Source: Euclidia mi
Lineage: Eukaryota > Arthropoda > Insecta > Lepidoptera > Erebidae
DNA: 64,000 nt
Direction of reading: 5' to 3'
Assembly (NCBI GenBank): GCA_944739405.2
Contig: OX123190.2
Coordinates: 25,580,807-25,644,806 of the forward strand
Shown here: positions 11,320-21,914 of the stretch, one piece after another
Position numbering within the stretch: position 1 is the first letter of the stretch
Layout of the letters: every line of letters begins with the position of its first letter
Position numbers and translations under genes: made by a program
Notes under the pieces: generated by a model
Databases searched by the model: none
Seen by the model: the letters and a program-made list of their open reading frames with translations, nothing else
Told to the model about the DNA's origin: nothing

Positions 11320-12774
11320 TCTACACAATTTTTCGCAGTCATTTCGCTTTACTAAAAGGTTTTAGGTTATGTTATAACCATTAAAACAAGGCAAGCATAC
11401 AATTTCAACGGTTGCTAGAATAATTATGAAACTACTCGCATAGCATCTGAATTAACGGCAGAACGGCCTAAAATAATACTACGCGCGGCCATGCGTATCC
11501 GATTGTCTATAAAAGTGATCTAAAATACGTGATACCGTATTCGTTTCCATAGTCATGACACTTGAAACGAGACATTCAAAGTAATGCTTCAGACAGACGT
11601 TTGCATCGAGACAAAGAAACGTTAAAAATGTGGCTTGTCTGCATAATGAATATGTCCCTACGTCATCAGTTTTCGCGCTTGTATAGAAAATGAAATGCAC
11701 GTGGCCGGGTATTCAACGGGATAACTGATTCCATCCATCGGCTTTGTACACGTACGGATTGCACTTTTGAATTACAAAACGAAAATGTATGTGTTACTTT
11801 TATTTCGTTTTACGGTGCGCTTGATTAGGTTGTTTCTTTTTTGGTGCCGGTGCGATTCCCAGTTCAAAAGAAATCACGTCTGTTACTCACTGTAATACCC
11901 TTCGTTTGGCATTCACTTTGTCATCTGCATTATCTGACTATGCACTTTGAGGCTATGTTGTCACTGCCTGATTCGACTTTGCTTATTTTTTCGTTTTCTA
12001 TTATCAGATCTTTACAGATTTGGGAGCTTCACAAAGTTAAAGATAGCATATTAGTTGGTGTCGAGACTTATGTAGTGGCAGTTACTTGTAAATTGTAAAA
12101 GAGTATGAAACGATTTCACAGCATTCTGACCATTCAGTTTATGCAGGTCCTGAATGGCGATGGATGTTTGAGCCAGTTTTTATAGTAGGTTGGCCGGGAG
12201 AACGCTCGGGTGACATTATAGCTGAAACTGCCGCGACCTTGCCAAAGATGCGCCGCTGCACGCACTGTCGGAAACCAATGCAGCGAAAGAACGTATACGT
12301 GCATGCTCCGCCTCCGGTCGTAGATTCCAGTACCAAAAGCAGCACGTACGCGATGACCTTCATACTAATTATTCGTCTGTCACTGGGCCAAAAATGCGAC
12401 TCCGTGTTCACGCGCGCATTCCAAATTATCAGTTTAATGGTGATTTAGACAATCTCGCATGACGGAGCCTGCCAGCCCCGAACAGCGGGATCGTGGCTAA
12501 GGATGCTTATCGCGATCGCACAAACCTGCAACTTCGTGTTTAGTGAGTAGGCCCCGAACACCTCTGTAAGAGATCCTCACACAGCTCTTTCGCCAGCCTC
12601 AACTCAACCAAACTCATCCTTAGAAGCAGAGGAGCTGTACCGCAATTTGGACTTCGATCGCGATACTAAAAAAAATACTGTAATGTTGACTTGAATGTAG
12701 ACAAGCTTAAGTTGACATGAAAGTCACCTTAAGATTTTATTGTCTAGACGAATTTTTGCTACATTATCTTAATA
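11320..12774. other. no gene recognised; partly CpG-rich
   Basis: The stretch around 12160-12620 is richer in GC and CpG than its surroundings and holds open frames on both strands (12164-12448, 12139-12411). Neither shows a domain I recognise. It may be old repeat DNA or an exon remnant; I cannot decide. Confidence 0.4.
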
Positions 12775-12980
12775 TATAAAATCCTTGCGTTACTGACTGA
12801 CTGACAGACACGCTACAGCCGAAACTATTGGGCGCAGGAAGCTGAAATTTGGCATGTATGTTCCTTGGGGACCGTAGGAGTGCACTAAGAAGGGATTTCC
12901 CGAAATTTCCACGGGATCGGCCAAAACGGGTAAATTAAAAAAAATGCAGGCGTAGCTGCTGGCGTCCTCTAGTAATAATA
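12775..12980 (+). repeat. degenerate interspersed repeat with CTGACTGACTGA head
   Basis: The sequence TTGCGTTACTGACTGACTGA is followed by GCTGAAATTTGGCATGTATG and CGAAATTTCCACGGGATCGG. This layout is familiar from Helitron- or non-LTR-type repeat debris in moths. The class is not certain and no coding part remains. Confidence 0.5.
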
Positions 12981-13344
12981 TAATAATACAAAGGAATAAT
13001 ATTCTTATTGAGATCTTGACATACTTTGTCAAGATTAGGAAACCTTAATAAGAAATAAAACATAAGCGTTATAAAGCTGAAGTTGTCTAGAGAAAGTTTT
13101 GTAGGTATAATTTTACCACCGAGAACCGACTTACCGCATTAGTAGTAAAATTCTGACAAAATAATAAAATGAACACATTATAATAAAAAACTTAAAATAA
13201 TTGCTTACCCCACAATGTTTCTCCTAAATATTTTTGGTAGTATTTGCGTGAAAGAGTAACAAACATCCGACTGTCCATGCATTCTTACAATTTTTAAAAT
13301 AGTAGTAGCTTTTTTTTGTATTTTTTCTTTGTTTTTGGTGTCGG

Positions 13345-13960
13345 GTTGGAAAATCCTCATGGAGTCCCTGCGCCCTGGGTGGGAAGGACAAAGGGGACTG
13401 TCAGACTCTTACTGACTAAAAACCAACCCGTGCTCCTCATGTACCCATGTGTTGGAGGGTAGGGTTTCACCGAAGCATTCCTCGCTACCCCCCGACGGGT
13501 ATTGGCCCTCCAGATGGTCAGGCGGGCCCCGAACGAAACCCCCTTGGCGGCGGAAGAAGGTGTTGGGCTTCGCCGCCAAAACATTCGAAGGTGTTGGGCT
13601 TCGCCGCCAAAACATCCAGCAGCCGCAGAGGATAGGGAGGACGGCAACGCAACACCGCATCTCCTCTTCCTCTGCGGCCCCACCGCAACGCAACGATGGT
13701 GTGCCCCCATTTCGTCGCGGGAGATAGGACGCGCGGCAACGCAACACCGACACGCCTCTCCTCCCGCGACCGCACCCGACTGCGAGGGCCAGACAGAACT
13801 GTCCCCCGCACCCGCACCTTGGGACGCATCCAACGCAGGCCTCACGCAAGCCCAGGTGGAGCGTCCCCTCCCGGGATCCCGCTTAGCTTCACCGTGGGTG
13901 TACCTCAAACCCACTGTTACTGAGCCCCCCCATCACGACAAGGTGGAGGTCCCACGGGGG
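13345..13960 (+). repeat. GC-rich interspersed repeat, copy 1 of 2
   Basis: It begins GGAAAATCCTCATGGAGTCC and shares most of its length with 14073-14500 at high identity. A GTGTTGGGCTTCGCCGCCAA unit is directly duplicated inside with a 31-bp period (near 13559 and 13590). Copy 1 extends further 3', ending in a CCCACGGGGGG tract. Several long frames on both strands arise from high GC content and are not conserved as protein, because the two copies differ by indels that shift them. Confidence 0.65.
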
Positions 13961-14072
13961 GGAAATATTAGTAGCTGATAAATTATGAGTGCCTTAGAAA
14001 TACTACTATACTATATAAATAAGAAACTATATTTTTCATTAAGCGGCTTTATTTTTTATTTTTTTGTATCTA

Positions 14073-14500
14073 GTTGGAAAATCCTCATGGAGTCCCTCCG
14101 CCCAAGGGGACGGGCGAAGGGGACTGTCAGACTCTTACTGACTAAAACCAACTCGTGTTTCTCATGTACCCGTGTGTCGGAGGGTCGGGTATCACCGAAG
14201 CATTCCTCGCTACCCCCCGACGGGTATTGGCCCATCAGATGGTCAGGCGGGCTCCGAACAAAACCTTCTTGGCGGGGAATGAAGGTGTTGGGCTCCGTCG
14301 CTAAAACACCCAGCGGCCGCAGAGGATAGGGAGGACGGCAACCTGGCAACACCGTATCTCCTCTTCCTCTGCGGCCCCACCGCGAGGACGCAACAAATGG
14401 TGCGCCCCCACTTGGTCGCGGGAGATAGGGCGCGCGGCAACGCAACGCCTCTCCTCCCGCGACCGCGCCCGACTGCGAGGGACAGACAGAACTGTCAGTA
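14073..14500 (+). repeat. GC-rich interspersed repeat, copy 2 of 2
   Basis: This is a shorter copy of the repeat at 13345-13960, beginning GGAAAATCCTCATGGAGTCC and ending GACAGACAGAACTGTC. It lacks the internal 31-bp duplication and the 3' extension. Both copies are in the same orientation about 270 bp before the last Polinton gene. Confidence 0.65.
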
Positions 14501-14790
14501 GGTTGAAATTGGGGTTTCTGGATCAGAGGTGATCCCGAAACATGTACCTATGTATGTATTTTCAAAGTACAGTGTGAGTATAGGGATTAAAAGACTCTTC
14601 TATTCAGATTATCTTAAAAATCGTATTTATGACTTTCCTAATGTTTTAATTATTACACTCAAAAATGTAATGAAATGTCATAGTTGTTACAATTACCGTA
14701 TAGTTTTAAAGATGGGATAGGAAACTATCAAATAAAATAAGGGAAAAATTTAATTTAAAAGAAAATTTTATTTTCAAAGCACCAAATTTT

Positions 14791-15300
14791 TTAACGTAAA
14801 ACATTTCTTAAAGCACATATTGAGTCATGATATATGCAACTATACAATTCTTTAGAATATTTATAACGATCATACAGACATAACAAACTAGGACAATCTT
14901 TATTTTCTAAATTAATTACATTATTATTATTTAAAATGTTTTTTAACCATTTCACTTTTTCTAAACCTTTAGTATAAACACACTTATCTTTTAAGAAATC
15001 TAAAATTAAATACTGATAGTTTGAATAAGGTATAAATCCTTCATTCCAGTATTTTTTCTTGTTACGCTCAATCCAGCTAACTTGTCGTCTTTCTTGATTT
15101 GTCAAATCGTAAAAGGGAAATGGTGGCTTGATTAAAAACACTTGCAGTGTATTATTACACCATACAACAATTTCTTTTGCAATAAATTCGTTTGCTTCTG
15201 TTTTAAAACCTTGAACGTCTACAATGGCATTCAGGATAATCTGCGCACAATGTTGCTTAGAGGTTTGTATTCCACTAGGCGATCGTTTATAATCAAACAA
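14791..15300 (-). CDS. Polinton-associated conserved protein of unknown function
   Basis: This 169-residue frame is the last gene at the 3' end of the Polinton minus-strand array. It opens without an ATG inside the end of the major capsid gene (first codon TTG at 15300), so the true start is unclear. Visible landmarks are a DVQGFK segment near residue 28, WIERNKKKYWNEGFIPY near residue 75 and a terminal CIYHDSICALRNVL. Similar proteins accompany insect Polintons. The spaced Asp near the start and HD near the end faintly recall DEDDh exonucleases, but that is a guess. The frame is uninterrupted, unlike most neighbours. Confidence 0.5.
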   Translation of the reverse strand: MFDYKRSPSGIQTSKQHCAQIILNAIVDVQGFKTEANEFIAKEIVVWCNNTLQVFLIKPPFPFYDLTNQERRQVSWIERNKKKYWNEGFIPYSNYQYLILDFLKDKCVYTKGLEKVKWLKNILNNNNVINLENKDCPSLLCLYDRYKYSKELYSCIYHDSICALRNVLR

Positions 15301-16573
15301 TACGCAGCAGTGTTATCTGGTATTGATGCTGAACACTCAATTTCTAATCGAACATCAACAGGACTAGTTTTTAGATTATCGGTTTGCCTTGAACAGTCTA
15401 AAATAAACAGAGGAGCCTTCTCTTTAAAGTCCTTTAGATTAAGCAAGGGATCTACTGGACAGTTGTAATACGACTGGCGAAATTTCGCATACATCTCGTA
15501 TAATATACTGTATTTGTTTTCAGAAAACTTTAAGGCTAAAGGTTCATAAGGATAATATTGAGAATTGAAAAAAAGGGTTACGTTTGTCACTTCACAATGA
15601 TCGAATATTGAACTATCTTTCAATTTATTATTTTTTCTATTAGTTTGTAAGCAGAAAATTACATATCTAAGTTTTTCTAATTGTGATGCAGTTTTAACTG
15701 ACCATGAATGCTTTGTAGTTTTAGGTAGTAAAGGGTATTCATACAAATCCCATAAATGCCATTTGAATAGGTCTGTCTTTTTCTAAATGTTTTATAATGT
15801 CAGTCGTTCACGATCTGAAACTTTTATGTGTGGTACCCTCCATTGTATTCTTTCTATATCTATTTGGATATGTACAACTTCATCAGTAAGTGTAACGCTG
15901 TTTAAGTTAGAGTTACTTCTATTCAATATAAGTTTATGTTTACAATTTATCACAATTTTATTGTAATCCTCCGCAAACCCTAAAATCTTATTTAATGGTA
16001 TTACAGCACTGAAATGACCGTCACTTTTAAATTTACTTAAGTTCCAGGTCTATAATGCAGCCACTTTATTTTCCGCTTCATTTAATGAAACATATGACTT
16101 AATTGTTGAACTTATTCCCGAATTTTTTATACGATCTATTTCAATACCATTTATTTCGTACCTGATGTCATGAAACAAAAACATAAAAGGATTATTATTA
16201 AATGTAACAGCTTTTTCAATTGGTTTTCCATCTCTGCCGAACAGCTTTGCTCGACCTTCGATGTAGATTGAACTGGCTGATGGCAGGACGTATATGTCTT
16301 GCTGGTGTATGGGAATTCTGATTTCATCATTTTCTCTAAAGCAGTTATTGTAAGGATTATAAGAATGTACTTCATAACTTTCGATTGAAGTATCGAAGTG
16401 TGGTAACTCATTAATCTGAAGTATATTCGTACTTTAAAACCTAGAGCCTTAAGAAAATCTTTATTTGCGTTGTTCAACTTTTTAAATTTTTGCTTACGTC
16501 TGTGCACCTTTGTGGTTGTAGAAGAAGTAAGACGGTTAATTTTAGGTGGAGGGTTTATATTATATACTATCAT
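15231..16573 (-). pseudogene. Polinton major capsid protein (double jelly-roll type), broken
   Basis: About 447 codons between the minor capsid gene and the terminal unknown. The 3' part (15231-15746) is open and includes WSVKTASQLEKLRYVIF, FDHCEVTNVTLFFNS and a terminal DRLVEYKPLSNIVRRLS, blocks I associate with the abundant insect Polinton capsid-like protein. The 5' part (16151-16573) starts with a basic region and FLKALGFKVR, then shifts frame; at least two further frame changes lie between about 15750 and 16440. The jelly-roll assignment is inference from gene order and family resemblance. In a virion this would form the icosahedral shell. It cannot be translated as one protein now. Confidence 0.65.
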
Positions 16574-17012
16574 TTTGATTTTCTTAAATGAAGACGCAGT
16601 TGAATATGTTCTACAAAGTTAATGCTATAACCAAACTGATCAACAACTTTAATAAATATAGACGAAACTATATTTTTGTTGACTGGAAAGTAAATAACGC
16701 TTTGTGGTATTTCTATGTAATGGTGGCCTGCAGTAGTATTAGGCACAAATTCGTAAATAAAGTGAGTAGGCAATCCGTTACTGTAGGAGCCTATATTAAA
16801 TCACATTCAATTCTGATTACAGGTAGAATTTTATTATTATTATTTTTATTTTGCTCATTCGATAATGAGTTTAATACTGAATAGAACAGCAAACCACATT
16901 CATATTTTCCAGATAAATTTAGAGGTGTTTGAAAATACGATTCTAATTCTGATTTATTACCAGAGATATTCACTGTTATAGACATACTAGCATACTGAAC
17001 TTTTTTAGACAA
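16570..17012 (-). pseudogene. Polinton minor capsid (penton-like) protein, frameshifted
   Basis: Two adjacent minus-strand frames make up this gene: 16791-17012 (MSKKVQYASMSITVNISGNK start) and 16570-16773 (VPNTTAGHHYIEIPQSVIYF and a terminal HIQLRLHLRKSK). A one-base frame change near 16785 separates them. The 3' end overlaps the start of the major capsid gene by a few bases, as in compact viral gene arrays. Length (about 147 codons), beta-rich look and position between protease and major capsid fit the single jelly-roll minor capsid protein of Polintons. Function is inferred from context. Confidence 0.5.
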
Positions 17013-17018
17013 TACCAG

Positions 17019-17375
17019 TTATTTTATTTGACATCTACGCCAAAAGTTCATTAAAAAGTCTAAACAAAGATGTCCGCAGTTGAAGGGTGATTTCCATGTA
17101 TATTTTCATGATTGTAATGGATTTTCGTACCCTAGTATTTTATGAATTCCTTCGGAGGCTTAAGATTTCTGTAACTGTCAAAATATTCAATATATTCATT
17201 ATATTTTGCATAGGCTACCCAATGAGAACCAGGGTTATTAGAACTATCTAAATTAATAACTCCACATTCTTTTTTAAACGGATATTTAGGGAGCTCCTCT
17301 CTCATAAAGACACCTCTAAAATAAGGAATACTGTTTCCATATTTTAAAATGTCAAAGTTAGTTAAGGCTCGTTTA
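17019..17375 (-). pseudogene. Polinton adenain-like cysteine protease, broken
   Basis: Reading the minus strand, IPYFRGVFMREELPKYPF is followed by ECGVINLD, then SHWVAYAK with the catalytic His, YFDSY with the Asp and, in another frame, CGHLCLDF with the nucleophilic Cys, ending at a stop at 17019-17021. This His-Asp-Cys order and spacing fit the Ulp1/adenovirus-type protease that matures Polinton capsids. A TAG follows the IKY segment and the Cys block needs a frame change, so the gene is dead. The 5' end overlaps the preceding small gene and the exact start is uncertain. Confidence 0.7.
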
Positions 17376-17625
17376 GGTAGCCGATATTTTTTTGCTTTTC
17401 AGAGTATTTTTTTTTTTACCAATGCAAAGAGCCTCCATTTTTTCATTATGTCTCTTCGATTCATCATACAACTTTTTAGCCATTTTAAATTCATTAATGG
17501 TTTTAGCAATACCAGCTGCACCACCTGTTAAGGCACCCGCTGCTGATAAACCCGCAAAAATAGGAATCAAAGGTAATACTCCGCCAGTTTTTGGTATAGG
17601 AATAACACGAGGATTAATTTTTTAA
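17373..17625 (-). CDS. small Gly/Ala-rich Polinton protein
   Basis: The minus-strand frame contains PRVIPIPKTGGVLPLIPIFA and then GLSAAGALTGGAAGIAK, a Gly/Ala-rich hydrophobic stretch long enough for one membrane-interacting helix, followed by a charged helix rich in Lys and Glu. The first Met-type codon is TTG at 17570, but the frame is open upstream to about 17625. It lies between the phospholipase-like gene and the protease. Similar small proteins occur in insect Polintons. Size and hydrophobic helix resemble adenovirus minor core or membrane-lytic proteins, which I offer only as a comparison. Confidence 0.5.
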
Positions 17626-18082
17626 ATATTTTCGAGATTAATGGATTTTTTCATACGATGTTTTGTCATAGTAATGACATTTTTTAATTTATTTTTAAGC
17701 CCTTTTCCAGATACGATTTTTCGCAACCTTTGGCTACAGTTTTTACACCAGTACCAGTTTTAATTTTTGTTAACATTGCATTGCTTACCAGACGTGCCGC
17801 GAATTTTTCGCCGGCACTTGCATCAGAGGCAACTGCACGCTTTTTCGCCATTTCAAACAAATTTAGATCTGCCTTGTGTCGATCTTTTAAGTCTGCTGAC
17901 TTGTGATATGCAATATCGTGTTCCTTACAATATTCGCCTAATTTGTTTACACCTTTATCACCGCGCGCAAATCACTTTAATAATTTTGTACCAGGTCCAC
18001 AATATTTATATCCTGGTAAATGTAATTCAAATGGTAAATGATTTATGAACCAATTCAGAAGACTACTCTCTCCAATACACAT
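17626..18082 (-). pseudogene. phospholipase A2-like domain protein of Polinton, broken
   Basis: An ATG at 18082 opens a minus-strand frame with HLPFELHLPGYKYCGPGT, a phospholipase A2-type calcium-loop motif, and, after an in-frame TGA at 17972-17974, CKEHDIAYH, which carries the catalytic His-Asp pair. A Lys/Ala-rich tail follows and changes frame near 17690. PLA2-like domains of this type occur in parvovirus capsid proteins and in adintovirus/Polinton-type genomes, where they are thought to act on membranes. It lies directly after the integrase gene. The stop and frame change make it non-functional. Confidence 0.65.
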
Positions 18083-18167
18083 TATAAGACTGATCAATAG
18101 ATAGTAAAACACTTAATATTATAATGCGGTAATCAATTTAAGAGGTCAACTAGTTTCCTTTATTTTC

Positions 18168-19088
18168 TCACAACAAGTTTGATTTATCAATCCAGCTATT
18201 TTCAGTAGAAGACAAACCTAACCATTTTACGAAAACCTTATTCCCTTTCCTTTCCTTTTTCGACTAGGTACAAATTAGGGTGTTTTATCTTTTTAAGTTT
18301 TTGTTCATAGAATGCTCCTAAAATAGGCTGACCTCTAATCGTATCTTCAATTAAGTAAGTGATATGACTTGTATTCTGTTTGTATCGAATTTTAAATATT
18401 TCTGTTGACCAATTAGGAGTATATCCTTTTTCAAATGTTCCTTTGTACTTACTTATACGAACATAATCACCTACTTTAAACTTGCTTTTCAGAGTTTTTT
18501 TTTACCAACCTGTTATATCTTTCCAATATGTGTTTTTTATTTACATTATCCACATTTGCTGGTATTTCATTAATCGTTCGATGGCGAGTATAGTTGTAGT
18601 TATGAATAACATCGTTGAGAGTGTTATTTATCAAATTATAATTACCCTGCAAACTAAATTCCTTGTACAATTTATATTTCAATGTTCTGATAAATCTCTC
18701 AACTATTGAAGCCTTTTTTGATGAGAATGTTGAATAATGATTAATATTATATAACTGCATAAGACTTTTAAATTTATTATTATAAAATTCTGTTGCATTA
18801 TCACTTTGAAAGTTCTTAGGAACGCGCTTCATACCCAGCAAAGTTTTAAAAGCCTTATATTTTTTATCTTTGTTCTTACTTTTCAAAGGAAAAGCCCAAG
18901 CATATTATGAAAATTTATCAATAACCGCAAGAATAAATTTAAAGCTTTTAATTATCTTTAGAAATAGATTGCATATCGATTAAATCTGCTTGCCATAAAT
19001 CGTCAATATCTTTCATAATAACTTGTCGTCGCGGAAAGTTAACCCTTGCATTTTTATGAATTTCATTTACCACATCAGCTTTGCTCAT
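18168..19088 (-). pseudogene. Polinton retrovirus-like integrase with chromodomain, broken
   Basis: The minus-strand gene starts at an ATG at 19088 (MSKADVVNEIHKN). The first catalytic Asp is in WQADLIDM, the second in QSDNATEFYNN and the Glu in KASIVERFIRTLK, giving a D,D-35-E core. After a frame change at an A-run near 18496-18504 the C-terminus has KVGDYVRISKYKG and a chromodomain-like VFVKWLGLSSTENSW, ending at a TGA at 18168-18170. Further lesions are a frame change near 18950 and a TAA just before YAWAFPLK. The enzyme would insert the linear genome; the chromodomain may guide targeting. It is inactive as it stands. Confidence 0.85.
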
Positions 19089-19284
19089 GTTAAAAAATAA
19101 ACTATATTTTACTCAGATTTGTAAGATAATTATTTATGTATTTTTAATCCACTATATCTTAATTATAATAAACATAAATACATATACCAACTTTGTCAAT
19201 ATTCGTAATGAATGACACTGTAATACTGAATGAAAAGCTTTGTATTGTTAGTATTTATTCCTGAATTATGTTAGATTTTTTTAA

Positions 19285-20169
19285 TTATTCAATTATTGAT
19301 AGTATTTCATTATCATGATTAGTATTACCAGCATCTCTTGAAGCCACTAATAGTTTTAGTCTCTCAACCAATTCATTGGGATCGTCCCAGTATACCAAAT
19401 CAGTGTCCATTTTATATGTTTTAAGCTTAGGCAAGCTACCTCCTAGTTTTAACTGTTTTTTTTCTGTTGGAGTTTCAGAAAATAATGGCTTTATTATTTC
19501 TCGATATTTAATCCCTTTGTCACCTCTTATTTGACATCCAGGATTAAAATCTCTCTTATGGGCGTTACTATAATGCAACATATCTTTATAGACAAGTTTA
19601 TCCACGTTTGTTATTAACTTCAAATCAGGTTTATTTCGGAGTAATAGTTCTTTCAGCCCGGGAGTTAATTCGTAAGTTTTGTTGGCGATTTGAACCAAAA
19701 CTAAGTTATAATTGTCAACACTATCAACTTTTGAAAATGATACTACCGAATTGCCCATCATTAAAATTTTATTTTCGATTCTTATTCCGAATGGTACGCT
19801 TACACCGTCGTAAGTACCATAGATATTTTCACTTTCTAATGACATTTCCAAATTACTTCTTACTTAATTTTTAGGAGAGTTTGCATAATTTATATCTGCA
19901 TCGTAAAAGTCATCACACCTAGTAGAAGAGCTTTTATTATTTTCATCGCTCTCGATTGGAGCAGAATTTTCGTGTTTAAAATTTCCCATAGCTATTGTAG
20001 AATTCGCAAGGGTTTTGAAGGGATCGGAAACTGGTTTGAATAATTTATCAAGTGATAAGTTAACTTCATGGGCCTGATTTTTCATTTGTATTAATTTGCT
20101 TTTTATGGAGTCAACAGATTTAATTAATTCAATTTTAATATTTTGCTCCATCTTAATACGACACTGCAT
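19285..20169 (-). pseudogene. Polinton conserved unknown protein with N-terminal coiled coil, one in-frame stop
   Basis: Two minus-strand frames (19864-20169 and 19285-19851) are in the same phase and separated only by a TAA at 19864-19866 plus four codons, so they are one gene of about 294 codons with a single nonsense mutation. The N-terminal half is charged and heptad-like (MEQNIKIELIKSVDSIKSKL). The C-terminal half has FGIRIENKILMMGNS, YELTPGLKELLL and ends DAGNTNHDNEILSIIE. The C-terminal pattern recurs in insect Polintons between ATPase and integrase. The function is unknown. Confidence 0.55.
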
Positions 20170-20275
20170 TCAAGCACAGAAGCAGAAACAATGAATGAAA
20201 TTTATGTGTAACATTCATTTATAACTTCATATTATGTGAAAAAATGCGTCGATTTTTTTCTGTATCGTCCATTAT

Positions 20276-20914
20276 TTAATAACGAATCTTTGTTAATGTA
20301 AATAAAATTATATTGCTCACTCCAAAAACTGTATTACAAATATTCTTGAATTGATTCCATGACATGTCGGAACTAACATGTTCTTTGTAAATATGCTTTA
20401 AATTTACTTCATCTTTTTTAAATAGTATAAGAAAATTAGCATTGTCACATAATAACTGCTTCGGAATTTTTGAATAGGTCTGTGATAAACAGAAACAATC
20501 AATTTGCTTATGTCTACCCATAGAGAAATAGTTACGAATATTAATTTGATTCTCGCAAGCAACGTCATCAAAAATAAATACAGAATTATTTAAAGCTTCA
20601 CTTGGAGCTACAACATCTTTATCATCATAAAACTCATATAATTTCTTCTGTGGAACTCTATTTAAGACTTTCTGCAAAAATCGATATTTTGGTTGAAAAT
20701 TAGTTTTTGAGTAGAGATAAAGATTTTTAAACTTGAGTCCATTTTCATGTAGGAGCAAACTTATCATAACATTCGTTTTGCCACAATTCGATGGACCACA
20801 TATTATACAACGAATTGTATTGGGCAATAATATGCTGTGTCTGACATGGTGAACAGAGTCATTGAAATTTATGTTATTGACATTTAATTTTATAGGTTGC
20901 TTAATCAGCTTCAT
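20276..20914 (-). CDS. Polinton genome-packaging ATPase (FtsK/HerA type)
   Basis: A 212-residue uninterrupted minus-strand frame. Walker A is GPSNCGKT at residues 40-47, Walker B is VFIFDDV at about 112-118 and a polar SQTY segment sits at 144-147. Length and motif spacing match the A32-like packaging ATPases of Polintons, virophages and related viruses, which pump DNA into capsids. It lies between the polymerase and the coiled-coil gene. It is the best-preserved recognisable gene of the element, with no visible lesion, so part of the Polinton may have decayed only recently. Confidence 0.85.
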   Translation of the reverse strand: MKLIKQPIKLNVNNINFNDSVHHVRHSILLPNTIRCIICGPSNCGKTNVMISLLLHENGLKFKNLYLYSKTNFQPKYRFLQKVLNRVPQKKLYEFYDDKDVVAPSEALNNSVFIFDDVACENQINIRNYFSMGRHKQIDCFCLSQTYSKIPKQLLCDNANFLILFKKDEVNLKHIYKEHVSSDMSWNQFKNICNTVFGVSNIILFTLTKIRY

Positions 20915-20939
20915 TTCGCTTATACTTACTTATATTTTG

Positions 20940-21440
20940 CTTGATTTTCACATAATTTATTTCATGTATAGTTTGAGAGTCTGCACAATATACACTAGGA
21001 TATTAGAAGGATGACTGTTTCAGATACAATGTGTTCTCTTCTGTCTTTAGTCTCTTTATTATGCCTATAAGGACACTGCCTGTTTATCCAAGTTCGTGTT
21101 TGCATCTATTGTAAAATTATAATCGTTGTGGTATTTATATGATTTATAAACAACAAAATAAATGAAAAGACAAATATTATGAGTAAAACATACATTTTAT
21201 TAAGTAAATTGAATAGGTATACACATGACGTTTTTTTAATGTTCAAGTTTAATAATTTATTTATTATATAACACAAAATTAAATTATTTTTGGCATAAAA
21301 CAATTATAACTTCTTAAATACTACTACCACTAAAATTACATTTAAATATTAAAATACAATACAAATAAAATTAAATCATAAAACTTATCATACTACAATT
21401 TTCAAATCGTACTAAAGGCGATATACATTATATAAAACAA
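20940..21440. other. Polinton spacer, possible small membrane protein
   Basis: Very AT-rich. A 65-residue minus-strand frame at 21106-21303 has one strongly hydrophobic stretch (MYVLLIIFVFSFILLFI) that could span a membrane. In DNA this AT-rich such frames arise easily, so I do not call a gene. Confidence 0.25.
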
Positions 21441-21441
21441 T

Positions 21442-21901
21442 TTAACATATAAAATCACAATGACCCCAAGATACTGTGTCTATTTCATTTGGTTGAACTA
21501 ATGTTTTATCATCTACTCTATATAAAATTATTTTATTTACTTCCTGTGAATACAGTACATGTTTGCTTGACTTTATCATATTCATCTTACGTTATAAAGT
21601 AATATTTTTAAATAAAACTCTCTTATAGTTAGACATTTTAAGACCTTTTGTAATGGGTTTTGATACTCCTTTAGCTTTGTTAATCTGTGTTTTTATTGAT
21701 TTAATACAATAAAGCTTTGCTCTCAAGCCTATAAATTCAGTTATTACATCACCACCTAATTCATCTTTAAACAAGCCGGGAATTTTATTATTTAGCTTTG
21801 GAATACCGTAAGGATTATTATAATCAAAATTACTGGTGTCAAATTTTAATATATTTTCATTCAAATCTTTATATAAGTTTTGCGTATGTATTAAATATTA
21901 T
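21442..21901 (-). pseudogene. DNA polymerase C-terminal segment, beyond the Penelope insertion
   Basis: The frame 21592-21864 reads FDTSNFDYNNPYGIPKLNNK, IPGLFKDELGGD, FIGLRAKLYCIK and KAKGVSKPITKG, the conserved tail of insect Polinton polymerases. A TAA at 21592-21594 interrupts it, but the same frame continues with SSKHVLYSQEVNKIILYRVD and TVSWGHCDF to a TAA at 21442-21444, so the first stop is a nonsense mutation. Confidence 0.8.
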
Positions 21902-21914
21902 AAACTGTCAGTAT
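21902..21914. repeat. 13-bp target site duplication, left of Penelope-like insertion
   Basis: AAACTGTCAGTAT here is repeated exactly at 22838-22850, flanking the inserted element. The sequence is the polymerase motif C coding region. Confidence 0.9.

Noticed and set aside
13357..13978. long overlapping frames on both strands in the GC-rich repeat
   Set aside because: They result from high GC content. Copy 2 at 14073 does not preserve any of the frames because of indels.
14500..14790. Polinton terminal inverted repeat
   Set aside because: I compared this flank with the reverse complement of 27910-29385 by eye and found no convincing match.
21106..21303. small membrane protein of the Polinton
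   Set aside because: One hydrophobic stretch in extremely AT-rich DNA is weak evidence, and no family resemblance was found.
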